A stretch of 33,401 nucleotides of DNA, taken from the NCBI GenBank assembly GCA_938035125.1, contig CALHNS010000005.1, positions 72,469-105,869 on the forward strand, in the 5' to 3' direction. Positions within the stretch are counted from its first letter, which is position 1, and the number at the start of each line of letters is the position of its first letter. The stretch is from an uncultured Granulosicoccaceae bacterium (GTDB lineage Bacteria > Pseudomonadota > Gammaproteobacteria > Granulosicoccales > Granulosicoccaceae). A program made the position numbers and the translations under genes. Below are positions 15,969 through 25,700 of this stretch, in pieces. The notes below the pieces were generated by a model that did no database searches, was not told where the DNA came from, and was given only the letters and a program-made list of their open reading frames with translations.

Positions 15969-17003
15969 TTCTCCTTGCACAACCCCTTGACTTTGCGCGT
16001 AAGAAATCGGCGGATACTTTGCAGGGTTCTCATCGCTGCAACAGCTGGGAATACAACTCATGACATAGTGTGGATTAGCGTTAAAGAAAAATGGTATTGA
16101 ATAACGAGATTCTGAACTGGTGTTGTTATTGGCAAAGTGCCTTGTACTAAGAAAGCGATCGTTGCTCCAATGCTTTAACAGTTCGCCCGTATTCACAATG
16201 AACCCACCATCAACCATCGGTGCGTTAACCCAAACGTTACGACGCTCGCTGTATACCGTTAAGCCAGGACTATCTTGTGCCAAGATAGTAAAAAACGAAG
16301 TATCAACATGCGGAGCAATACCAAAAGCATCACTTGCATCCGCTTTAGCTGCTGGATAATGTGTCATGCGCAATCGATATAATGGGTTGGTAAAAGCTTC
16401 GTCGAAGAAATGACTTTCCATGCCCAACGCTCTTGCGTATATCGGTAGCATTCGCTTACCTAAAGATTCCATCTCTTTTGCGTAGTGTTCTATTTTGCTT
16501 CGAAATTCAGGCAGGCTACTATCAATAGGCCATTGATTATCATCCATGCCCAATACATCATCACACTTTACTATAAAAGCTTCATTCAAATTTCCAGTAT
16601 CTCGTGCTGGCAATTTGCGATTCTTAAACGGCAAATACCCCATGCCACCCACTGGCCAATCGGCACGATCCATTAGTATTTTATTTTTACTCTCGATAGG
16701 CAGGTTATGAAAATGACGAATTTGTTCAAACGTATCGTCTAATACTGATTTGTCTATTTGGTGACCAACGATGGATAGAAAGCCCGTTTCCTCACAGGCC
16801 ACCCTAAGCTGTTCAGCCACTGTGTTAAGTTCACTCTCTTCACCACTTGCGAAGTAAGGCTCTAAATCGATAATGGGGATATCATTCGGTTGAGCATCTT
16901 CAGGCTTTGAAGTATCCCACTGTTCAGACTCAATTTTTAAAGCTTCTTCTTTGGCTTTTGCATCAAAATCTTTGCTTACGGAGGAATCTTCAGAGGATGT
17001 CAT
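15966..17003 (-). CDS. Isopenicillin N synthase family 2-oxoglutarate/Fe(II) dioxygenase
   Basis: This is a cytoplasmic non-heme iron oxygenase. After a charged, low-complexity N-terminus (residues 1-40) comes IPIIDLEPYF and GFLSIVGHQI, the DIOX_N pattern of plant-type dioxygenases. The iron triad is His232 and Asp234 (HVDTSF) and His289 (STRHF), with Arg300-x-Ser302 (RYSIPFFFNAN) to hold 2-oxoglutarate. Length is 345 residues. The C-terminus has an unusual cluster CIPSCCSDE. The start at ATG 17003 is the first in frame. The family holds many functions (ethylene, antibiotic and hormone synthesis), so the substrate is open. It is 68 bases downstream of the GGDEF-EAL gene on the same strand and may be partly co-transcribed. 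Confidence 0.85.
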   Translation of the reverse strand: MTSSEDSSVSKDFDAKAKEEALKIESEQWDTSKPEDAQPNDIPIIDLEPYFASGEESELNTVAEQLRVACEETGFLSIVGHQIDKSVLDDTFEQIRHFHNLPIESKNKILMDRADWPVGGMGYLPFKNRKLPARDTGNLNEAFIVKCDDVLGMDDNQWPIDSSLPEFRSKIEHYAKEMESLGKRMLPIYARALGMESHFFDEAFTNPLYRLRMTHYPAAKADASDAFGIAPHVDTSFFTILAQDSPGLTVYSERRNVWVNAPMVDGGFIVNTGELLKHWSNDRFLSTRHFANNNTSSESRYSIPFFFNANPHYVMSCIPSCCSDENPAKYPPISYAQSQGVVQGE

Positions 17004-17070
17004 AACGTTGAGCGTATATATTACCGAGGATATGCTTATATTTTACCACCAACTCACGATAAAACCAAAA

Positions 17071-19605
17071 TTACGATGCGCGCAGGTAACGCAAATTATA
17101 ATTATCTTGTTCAGCATTCCAATTGATAAGCAGCTGCTGCATCGTTCTCGCATCTACAGGTTCGTTAAAATAGTACCCCTGAAAGAAATCGCAACCATGC
17201 TCTTCTAAGAATTGAATTTGCTCAACAGTTTCCACACCCTCAGCAACTACTTTTAAATCTAAACTGCTAGCCATTGCGATAACGGTTTTAGCAATCGCCA
17301 TATCGTGAGCATCAAAAGGAATATCGCGAACGAAGGATTGATCTATTTTTAACTTAGATATAGGTAATTTTTTTAGATAATTCAAAGAGGAATACCCGGT
17401 ACCAAAATCATCAAGAGATAACTTAACCCCTAAATCTTTGAATGTAGATAAAAGAGCAATCAACTCATCTGCATTCCCTAGCAGACCGGTTTCGGTTATC
17501 TCCAAATCAATATCAGAAGGCTCAATACCAGGAAAATCTAATATTTGTTTTAACAACTCTAATATATGACCATCTTGAAGCTGACGAGCCGAAACGTTCA
17601 CACCCATTCCAAGATTAATTCCAAGCTCTTTCCACTGCGCTAACTGAGTACACGCTTCTATCAGAACCCACTTGCCCACTTCAATAATCAATCCACTTTC
17701 TTCCAACATCGGTATAAAAGCGTTGGGTTGAATTAACCCTTTCTCAGGATGATTCCAACGAATTAACGCCTCCACAGCACAGATACGTCCAGTTAAAACG
17801 TCTACTTGCGGCTGATAATGCAAAACAAATTGTTCATTACGCACAGCAAACAATAAATCATTCTCTAATGCATGCTTTTCAGAGTTTATAGCTTTGAGTT
17901 CCTCATCAAATATACAGCAATTATTTTTACCATTTGATTTTGCCTTATACATGGCAATATCGGCGTTTTTTAACAATGTATCCGTATCAGTAGCATCATC
18001 AGGAAATACGCTAACACCAATGCTTGATGACACTATGATTTCTTTCTGATTTATCGTAACTGGATCTTTTGTTATTGATAATATGTTTTGAACAATATTT
18101 TCTATGTGCTCATTCATTTCAACATCACGAACAATAACAGTGAATTCATCACCCCCGAGACGAGCTACGATATCAGAGGCTCTCACACTGGACCGAAGAT
18201 GCTCGGCAACCACATTTAATAATTCATCACCACTTGCATGACCCATCGTGTCATTTATAAGCTTGAAATTGTCAAGATCAATAAATAATACAGCCAGACT
18301 ACTCTTTGATTGTCGCGCATCAACCAACGCTGTATTTAAGGATTCTAGAAACATTGCACGGTTGGGCAGCCCGGTTAACGCATCATAGTGTGCAAGTCGA
18401 TAGATACGACTATCCGCTGCTTTCTTTTCCGTTATATCTTTTAATAGCGCTACGTACCGGATAGGTTTTTGTTTTTTATCTAAGAAAGGAACAACCGTCG
18501 CATCTAACCAATATTCAGTATTATCTTTCCTTTTATTTTTTATCTCGCCACGCCAACGCTTCCCTGATTCTAGCTCAGACCATATATGATCAAAATACGC
18601 TTGATCATGAAATTCTGACTCTAGAATTCTTCGTGATTTTCCTACAATCTGTTCTTTGGAGAGTTGAGTGGTTTGTGTAAATTTTTCATTAGCATAGGTG
18701 ACTATGCCTTCTGCACTAATACTTGCGACAATGGCGTATTGATCCAACGCGTTTTTTTGGAATTCGACCTCGTAAAGACTATCTTCCAAACAGAGCAATG
18801 TTTGTCGTAAAGTATAGAAAAGATATATAACGTAAAATAGCAACAGCACGGCAATGGTATACATGGCGGTCCTGTAAACCGAGAGGATTTGTAATTTCTC
18901 ATTATTATAAGCGCTGTACTCTTGATATATATTTTCCACACTATCTTTAGTCGGTATAGAAAACAAATCTTCCACTATCTCTTGTAAAAGCATTCGCTCT
19001 CTGAAAATTGTTTCAGCGTGAATGGCTATATCATCTAATCTAGATATTTTTTTAGATCGAAACTCTTCGATAATATTTTCACCGAGCTCTTTGTTTTTCG
19101 GATTTAATCTTGAGTTAAAAAGAAGCACCTCTTGAAGCAGCTTATCGGCATTTTGGTGATAACTACTCAACGAACTCTGCTTCTGTAGATTATCCACAGC
19201 TGTTGGTATGTAATACAACGAATTTTTTAATATACCGTTATGTGATTTGAATTTTTCTATCAATGAGAATTTTTTCTCAAAATTGCTCTCAGCTCTATCA
19301 ATGATTGCATCAAGTTCAACATCGACAATACCGTATAGTTTTGGCTCTTCACTCTTAAACCACGTTAAATATTCTCGAATGCCACTTTTCAGACGTGTCA
19401 GTAAATCGTAATTAGAAAACTGGTCTGCGCTGAATTCCAATACAGACTCATTCAACCGTGAATTCTGATAATGCAGATTCTGAATATTCACCACGATCTG
19501 ATGATGCATTTTTGGATCGTTGGAACGTGCTTGGGCAAATAGAAAAGTTAATACGCCTAACAGAGCTGCAAGAATTAAAGATTTTCTAAAGGTATCAGGG
19601 CTCAT
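17071..19605 (-). CDS. Membrane PAS-GGDEF-EAL protein with all-helical periplasmic sensor
   Basis: This is a c-di-GMP enzyme of 844 residues. Membrane helices at 8-25 and 246-266 enclose a 220-residue, almost all-helical periplasmic domain resembling the DAHL type (that name is from memory). A PAS domain spans 285-395. The GGDEF domain (400-575) has the intact GGDEF at 484-488 and an inhibitory I-site RASD at 475-478, five residues upstream. The EAL domain (580-825) has EAL at 612-614, Asn670, Glu702/Glu705, DDFGTGYSS from 732, Lys753 and Glu789. Both synthesis and breakdown sites look complete. ATG 19605 overlaps the peroxidase stop (ATGA), so the pair are translationally coupled; the sensor may read the redox state or the peroxidase itself. 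Confidence 0.92.
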   Translation of the reverse strand: MSPDTFRKSLILAALLGVLTFLFAQARSNDPKMHHQIVVNIQNLHYQNSRLNESVLEFSADQFSNYDLLTRLKSGIREYLTWFKSEEPKLYGIVDVELDAIIDRAESNFEKKFSLIEKFKSHNGILKNSLYYIPTAVDNLQKQSSLSSYHQNADKLLQEVLLFNSRLNPKNKELGENIIEEFRSKKISRLDDIAIHAETIFRERMLLQEIVEDLFSIPTKDSVENIYQEYSAYNNEKLQILSVYRTAMYTIAVLLLFYVIYLFYTLRQTLLCLEDSLYEVEFQKNALDQYAIVASISAEGIVTYANEKFTQTTQLSKEQIVGKSRRILESEFHDQAYFDHIWSELESGKRWRGEIKNKRKDNTEYWLDATVVPFLDKKQKPIRYVALLKDITEKKAADSRIYRLAHYDALTGLPNRAMFLESLNTALVDARQSKSSLAVLFIDLDNFKLINDTMGHASGDELLNVVAEHLRSSVRASDIVARLGGDEFTVIVRDVEMNEHIENIVQNILSITKDPVTINQKEIIVSSSIGVSVFPDDATDTDTLLKNADIAMYKAKSNGKNNCCIFDEELKAINSEKHALENDLLFAVRNEQFVLHYQPQVDVLTGRICAVEALIRWNHPEKGLIQPNAFIPMLEESGLIIEVGKWVLIEACTQLAQWKELGINLGMGVNVSARQLQDGHILELLKQILDFPGIEPSDIDLEITETGLLGNADELIALLSTFKDLGVKLSLDDFGTGYSSLNYLKKLPISKLKIDQSFVRDIPFDAHDMAIAKTVIAMASSLDLKVVAEGVETVEQIQFLEEHGCDFFQGYYFNEPVDARTMQQLLINWNAEQDNYNLRYLRAS

Positions 19606-20651
19606 TTCTCTAGCCTTTGACCTTTATATTCACCCACCAAAGACTCGAGAAACTCAATAATTAAATCCTCATCCCGCTTTGACGCCATTCTGCCAAGTTG
19701 GTACTTAATCATCACTTGAACCGCTTGCCTTAAGGTTTTCGCACTTCCATCATGAAAATAAGGAGCCGTAAGAGATGCTAATCTCAAGCTGGGTACTTTA
19801 AATACAAATTTGTCTTCTTCTAAACCTGTTACATTGTAGCGACCTAGATCACTGGGCCTTATTCCCGTACCTCTATCGGCAAAATAGTCGCCCATAATGC
19901 CCAATTTTTGATAGAGATTCCCTCCAACATTGCTGCCTTGATGACACGCTACACATCCGTATTCCTTAAATTTCTCGTAGCCTAGTTTTGCATTCTCACT
20001 AATGGCATCTTCATCGCCTAATAGGTATCGATCAAACGGAGAATTTAAGGTTACTAGAGATTGCTCAAAAGCAGTAATAGACTCTTTTATTGACTCTACG
20101 GTTATCCCTTCCTCGTAGAGCTTATTGAACAGTGCCTCGTACTCTTTACTCGATTGTAGTTTTTGAATGATGTCAGGCCAACTACTGCCCATTTCAACCG
20201 GGTTATGAATGGGCCCCTCTATCTGACCAGCAAGAGTCTCGGCTCTGCCATCCCAAAACTGAGATATATTCAACGCTACGTTGAACACTGTTGGGGAATT
20301 CAGCTCACCTTGTAAACCATTCACACCTACCGAACTAGCGGATTGATCCGCTCCACCTAGTTTTAATACGTGACAGCTTGCGCAACTAACAGAGCTACTT
20401 GAAGAGAGGCGATTATCATGGAACAACTTTTCGCCCAACGCCACTTTTCGTTCATCCAATTTAGAGGGCATTGAGATTGGCTGAATGGGTTGGTTCAGAA
20501 CCCTTGAAGCTTTGTAATTGATCGGTTTAGCTGCAGCTAATTCCGTGGCGTTTTTTGTATTGTCTTTTAAAGATGGCCACACAAACACTACAGAGGCACC
20601 AATACATAAGCCCGCTAAAACGATCCATACTATGTGACTATTAGTTTTCAT
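19602..20651 (-). CDS. Di-heme cytochrome c peroxidase (CcpA/MauG family)
   Basis: Bacterial di-heme peroxidases reduce H2O2 in the periplasm with electrons from small cytochromes; MauG relatives instead oxidise a protein. Residues 8-25 form an N-terminal membrane anchor or uncleaved signal. Heme sites are CASCH (Cys90, Cys93, His94) and CVACH (Cys233, Cys236, His237). SPTVFNVALN and FWDGRAETL follow the first heme and KVPSLRLASLTAPYFHDGSAKTL comes near the end, all typical of the family; Met and His ligand candidates are PVEMGSS and YFHDG. Length is 349 residues. ATG 20651 stands behind a 418-base gap with a palindrome, and the stop overlaps the c-di-GMP gene by four bases. Peroxidase versus MauG-type use cannot be decided here. 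Confidence 0.9.
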   Translation of the reverse strand: MKTNSHIVWIVLAGLCIGASVVFVWPSLKDNTKNATELAAAKPINYKASRVLNQPIQPISMPSKLDERKVALGEKLFHDNRLSSSSSVSCASCHVLKLGGADQSASSVGVNGLQGELNSPTVFNVALNISQFWDGRAETLAGQIEGPIHNPVEMGSSWPDIIQKLQSSKEYEALFNKLYEEGITVESIKESITAFEQSLVTLNSPFDRYLLGDEDAISENAKLGYEKFKEYGCVACHQGSNVGGNLYQKLGIMGDYFADRGTGIRPSDLGRYNVTGLEEDKFVFKVPSLRLASLTAPYFHDGSAKTLRQAVQVMIKYQLGRMASKRDEDLIIEFLESLVGEYKGQRLEK

Positions 20652-21069
20652 TTCGACTGCGTCTCAGCTCCATCCCCTACAGTGAATTTATTCAAACTGA
20701 ATAAAAAACTGCTGTGCACACTCAAACTAGACCTGTGCGTGTTTTTCGCTTCCTAGCAACTGCCTAGCGGCGCAGCCAAAGACGTCTTGAAAATCACAAT
20801 CAATAATGTGACACTGAGTAACATTTTAAAGAATTACTCGACTAACGCATGAATTTAATGAGTGCTGTTGAACAATCGCGATAAGTTACTAAGCGTAACC
20901 GACTTCACAAAACATGACGTATTTGGAATATAGATCAATTAGCGCAACACTTTAGATTAAGAGTGGATAGATATACAGATTGACTGTGCCTTCATTGCTG
21001 AAATATCAAATAGGCACACGTTGCATGCATTCGCCATCGGCATTTCTTTGCAAATCAAAATATCTCTAT
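20652..21069. other. Intergenic region between the PhoD-like and peroxidase genes
   Basis: These 418 bases hold no credible gene: short frames lack start sites and family features. The palindrome at 20687-20705 and the likely promoter of the peroxidase operon lie at its left end. No clear intrinsic terminator for the PhoD-like operon is visible at its right end. Confidence 0.6.
20687..20705. promoter_or_regulatory. Palindrome upstream of the peroxidase operon (candidate operator)
   Basis: TTTATTCA (20687-20694) and TGAATAAA (20698-20705) form a perfect 8-bp inverted repeat with a 3-base spacer, 36 to 54 bases upstream of the peroxidase ATG. On the minus strand a possible TTGAGT -35 lies just upstream, with the palindrome at the -10 position. 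This fits a repressor or activator site, but no regulator can be named and no second copy was noticed. Confidence 0.4.
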
Positions 21070-22269
21070 TCAAGATATAACTGAATAATCCAATGACAAT
21101 GCATACGACTGCGTGCTCTTTTGTCCAATAAACGAAACATTGATTTTCGCATTACCACCCTTTCTAGGAATGATCAATTGGGCATAACCGTCATCTGTTC
21201 TAGGGTATTGAGTACTAGTTTGGATATCCAACTCAGGCCAGTGCAAACTCTCTCTAATTGTAAACTGCTCATTACCGGCAAAATCATACTCATGAGCATT
21301 AGCGAAATGATAAGGGGCATACAGAGATGAACCATGAATAGAATGCACGGTCACTGAATTTTTAGCATCATCGGTTATTACAATACGGCAAAAACATGGT
21401 AAGTGTTCATCCCCCGATAGAAATATTACATTTCTGATCCGATGTTTGACAATGAATGCAAGCAAATCATGCCTACTTGCAGGGTAGCCATCCCAAGAGT
21501 CTGCCTGTAATGTGGATGAAATAGCTTGTTCATCTTCCGATGTTTTTAAACGCCTAGGAAACATCATCGATCCAGACATAATAAGCTTAGGCATCGGTGG
21601 TGAATTTGGATCTTTGTTATCTTCATCTACAAGCATTTTAAGCCAAGCTTTTAAAGCATCTCGCTGACCTTCCTTGAACAACGTTGCCTTTGTCCAATTG
21701 TTGATGGTTCTGCCTTCTCTCTCGGTGCGTGTATCCATTAAGAAAAGTGGTATCCCATGCAACTCAGTGGAATTCCATAATGGCACCCCATCACTTGACG
21801 CCCTATCAGGTAAGTGTACGTTTCTTATATGCTTAAGAAAATAGTATTTGCCATCAAGCATTTTCTTCCAATTTTCACCGCCATCATTTTCTGAAAATTC
21901 ATTTAAAGGCTCCCAATTGTCAACGATTTCATGGTCATCGATAGTGCTCTCCACATGCACTCTAGATCGCACCAAGGACCAGGCAGAGCCTCGCCTTTTC
22001 AGCTCTCGATAGGCCTGATCATAAAGCGCTTTGGGATCGACAGGATCGAATAATCCTGCCGTTCGATCAGCATATATTGAATCGCCAGCCATCAGAAAAT
22101 AACTACGCCACCGTTGTTTTTTGTTCATCCCTTCCAGAGTTTGATACATCCGCTCTAATGACCGATTGGATAACTGAGTTCGTAATATATCTGGGGAATA
22201 CTGGCAGCTAGCTAAAAATACTGTTATATCTTCAGGCCCAGCTTCGGGCACGGCAATTGATGTGCTCAT
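21070..22269 (-). CDS. PhoD-like metallophosphoesterase
   Basis: This is a metallophosphatase-fold protein related to alkaline phosphatase/phosphodiesterase PhoD. Metal and active-site marks appear in order: SCQYSP at 21-26, GDSIYAD at 62-68 (Asp63), DDHEIVDNW at 111-119, MDTR at 178-181, DSWDGYP at 257-263 and LSGDEH at 284-289, where PhoD proteins have GDVH. Unlike classical PhoD there is no Tat or Sec signal, so it is likely cytoplasmic. Length is 399 residues. It is the last gene of the four-gene operon headed by the histidine kinase; its ATG overlaps the preceding stop (ATGA). Substrates of the family range from phosphodiesters to phospholipids. A lipid substrate here is a guess from the neighbouring fusion enzyme. 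Confidence 0.82.
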   Translation of the reverse strand: MSTSIAVPEAGPEDITVFLASCQYSPDILRTQLSNRSLERMYQTLEGMNKKQRWRSYFLMAGDSIYADRTAGLFDPVDPKALYDQAYRELKRRGSAWSLVRSRVHVESTIDDHEIVDNWEPLNEFSENDGGENWKKMLDGKYYFLKHIRNVHLPDRASSDGVPLWNSTELHGIPLFLMDTRTEREGRTINNWTKATLFKEGQRDALKAWLKMLVDEDNKDPNSPPMPKLIMSGSMMFPRRLKTSEDEQAISSTLQADSWDGYPASRHDLLAFIVKHRIRNVIFLSGDEHLPCFCRIVITDDAKNSVTVHSIHGSSLYAPYHFANAHEYDFAGNEQFTIRESLHWPELDIQTSTQYPRTDDGYAQLIIPRKGGNAKINVSFIGQKSTQSYALSLDYSVIS

Positions 22270-22763
22270 TTTAAGATCGCCGATAAATATTCTTTGGTGT
22301 TTTCAGCGCGCTCTAGCCACTCAATCACCAATTGCTTGTCTTTATTTTTGCAAATGGGTACATCTTGTTCTTTATTTTGCTCTATCTCCTGTACCTTGGT
22401 TTTGTATCGACGTTCCCCGCCTTGCATGATGGCGATAGCGGCATCACTTTTCACAAATAATAAAACCAATGCCCCAGATTTTTCTGTATCCATCATCTGC
22501 TGGGGATACTGATACACAGTACTTTTATCAGTGGAAACAGGATCTAACAATAAAATTCTGTCGAGATCCATATCCTCATTCGGTATTTTTTTTCCCCCGA
22601 TTGAATTTTCATCATCATCCAACAACACCAGCGCCACGCGTTCTATATAGTGATCTTCTTCGCCTGTAGCAACGATGAAATGCGGCAAGCCTTCAATATT
22701 TATTAAATTAATCGCTTCCGCCCTTTTTACCTTCAGCGGGTATTTATCTAATGAATTGATCAC
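22266..22763 (-). CDS. Hypothetical protein in the kinase/GMC/PhoD-like operon
   Basis: I do not recognise a family. It has 165 residues, an acidic soluble protein without signal peptide or membrane helix. Alternating short strands (LPHFIVATG, RVALVLLDDDEN, GALVLLFVKSDAAIAIM) suggest an alpha/beta or beta-rich fold, followed by a charged helical end (VQEIEQNKEQ, LVIEWLERAENTKEYLSAIL). The start is GTG at 22763 with GGGAG nine bases upstream, placed in the 15-base gap after the GMC fusion gene; its stop overlaps the PhoD-like start by four bases. Tight coupling on both sides suggests it works with these two enzymes, perhaps as an adaptor. Confidence 0.75.
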   Translation of the reverse strand: MINSLDKYPLKVKRAEAINLINIEGLPHFIVATGEEDHYIERVALVLLDDDENSIGGKKIPNEDMDLDRILLLDPVSTDKSTVYQYPQQMMDTEKSGALVLLFVKSDAAIAIMQGGERRYKTKVQEIEQNKEQDVPICKNKDKQLVIEWLERAENTKEYLSAILK

Positions 22764-22778
22764 TTAGCTATTCTCCCT

Positions 22779-25700
22779 TTAGAGCAAATGATTAGTAATT
22801 GCCTTGAACGCTATTTCGCAATCATTACCCATTAAACTGTCTTGATGCCCTACATTCGGGATGATATTTATCTCAAGATTATCATTACCGTGCTCATCAA
22901 AAAACAGAGCTGTTCTCGCGGCAGACTCAGGATCAACCAAACCGTTTTCATTTCCATGAATCCATAAGGTTTTATATGGCCAGTTATCAGATATTTTTTT
23001 TGTATTCAACGTAAAATCACTATTGTACCGGCCTGATACTTGGCCCCGTTGTGACAACCATAACGTTTGTTCTAAGGTATGAAAATTCACTGATGCAAAA
23101 AAATCGTCAATGCGGGACAACACATCCTCGTGCATATTCTTCACAGAAAATGTACGACCATATAACGCATCCATCCTATGTCGCGTCTTTACCCAAAAGC
23201 GATCACCCTTTACAGGATTTTCAAAATCATATTCGGAGTTATCGGGATATGGTAATGATGACAACACCCGATCAAACCAATTCAACCCTTCCGACTTTGG
23301 ATTAAACGTATAGGTTTCATTCGGCAAGAGCTCTCTGAAATATTTAATTAAATACGATCGAAAAAGATTATCGCGAGTGAACTGCATAAACGGACCCGCT
23401 TGAGATAACACGATCTTTCGGATGCGACCACGCGCTGATGAATAGGTGGGATCGCATTGGCTTGGACTTGGATCACCCATGATCATCATACTCAGCATTA
23501 CAGACCCCATACAATGCGCTACAACATCGACTTTATGAGATCCGGTCTGTAGGCATATCTCATTCAAAGCCCGAGGGATATCGAAGTACGCCATATCTTC
23601 AAATTCCCAGTTCTCCTGTCCAGATTCGAACGCACAACTGCTTCGCAAATCCAAAATCCAAACATCTCGATTCTCGTTACATAAATAGCTTGCAAGGCCT
23701 CCCGAACTGCACTTTCCACCGTACAAACTCTCATGTGCAAAGGTAGTTCCACTGGCGCTGTAACCATGTATACATAAAACAGGAGGAGCCACACTGGCTA
23801 CATTTACTTTTCTATATCGTGTTAGCCCTGCTTGTATTGAATCGATATCGGGAACATTTTTTCTTTTATTATCAAAAACTAGGTGAACGATTTTTTCTGA
23901 CTCTTTATATAACGATGTCCACGATCGCTCAAAATCATTCAATTGCTCCGGCGGAAATCTTCGCTGTTCAGGAGTTAAGATAGGATCTCCTGTTGCTTCT
24001 TTATTTTCTTTTCCTTGAGGCGTGTCTGGTTTTCTAAATATCCAAAAATATTGAAGGACGAGCACACGCATCATGTGGGCGTAAAAAGCGAGTGCATCTG
24101 CATATCCATCTACTGCATTGTCTTCATCGACTATATGCAGTAAAGGTACCTTCGTTTTAGCAAAATACTCAGGCGCCACGCTGAGCACAGCCTTATTTTC
24201 AGTATTCATCATTGGAAATTTTGTAACGGATATATCCATCAACTGCCGCCACGGATTAGAGCGACGCGCATAAGCAAACAACTTATGCCCTTCAATGCAC
24301 TGGCCACTTAAGCCATTCAGATTGAGCTTGGAATTTAGAGCCTCATAAACTTCAGAATTAATTTTAGACTTTGATGGCAACGCTATCATCTGGCCTATCT
24401 TTAAATGATAATCCAAACGACGTTGTCGCCCAGCATGGGCAAATGTTGCAATGACAGGGCCTTTGACGTAATTAATATACCCTTTAACTTTGATCCAAAC
24501 ACTTCTCTTCGGCTTACCACGATTCGATTGCTCATTATCTCTCTTACCCCGGTTTTGATACCAGCTGAGGAAACCGTGGAAAAACCGCTTTAAATAATAA
24601 ATGGGCGTTTCTTCTAATAGGTTTATGCTGCCATCTAAAGGAGCTTTAAAAAACGCATGCATATCCAATGCTGATTCATAATCTTCGAGAAACGCTCGAC
24701 GCGATTTGAACCACGTAGCCTTATTCGCACTACGATCTTTTAATATTTCATTGATATCATGATGTTGCTTCCAGTCCTGCATCCTGAACAAATGAAGAGT
24801 ACTGATGTTAGGTAATCGACCGGATGCTGCGCCTTTCGCCATTTTTCGTAATGGAAGATTATTTTGGCGAAATCGTAAATTGTGAGCAATATCGAACGGC
24901 TCTGTTCGCAGCGTTAAAACCGCCATACAAAAAATTGCATCTTCACCGGAACCTAATGTTACTTCACCTACTAATCGTTCAACGACCTCTGCTTTAGTTG
25001 TTTTAGTTACAGCCCGATTAACATCCACATATTTAGCTTTAGGCCGCTCTATTGCCTTATGCAGTGGCGTTGCAGTAGAGTCATCACCGCCCCACCCACA
25101 CCGTGCAATTAAATGTCGCACAGCGCGTAAAGAAACCGTAGAAATAGTTAGCGCCGGATTGATACCCACTGCCGATGGGAGTATTGACCCATCCAGTACG
25201 ATCAAATCTTCATATGTGTTACCTGCTGAATTTGCATCAAACACCTCACCAAATTCATTCACCACACCAGCCTCAATTGAATCGGCCATGCAGCACCCAC
25301 CGAGAGGATGAACAGTAATTAACATGCTTTGAAAATCAAATCCTTCAGCAGAATCAAAGGCATTGTCAGCCGGCTTATCATTACTCGAAATTTCGCCTTG
25401 AACCAGCGTCATATCTTTTTTCGACGCATCGGGTGTATCAGATGCATCAGTAAACAAATTAAAGAGTTCGGTTAAATTAGAGCCTAAGGGTTTCCATAAA
25501 GGGTTCGCATGAACAAGGGCATTCTTAATATTTTTACTAACCATGTACCGTAAAAAGGCCATATTACTTTCGTAAAAATTTAACTGATCTTGCCCACATT
25601 TTAATTCAGCTTGGTTTTCATGCTGTTCTTTATCAGACGAAGGGTACTGTAAGTCTAAAACGCCATGATCATCTTTCTTATGGTCCGGCAAAGTTAAACT

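Noticed and set aside
15906..16100. Plus-strand frame encoding a Leu-His-Leu repeat protein
   Set aside because: It is the translation of the 9-bp repeat plus antisense of the oxygenase gene; no start signal of its own.
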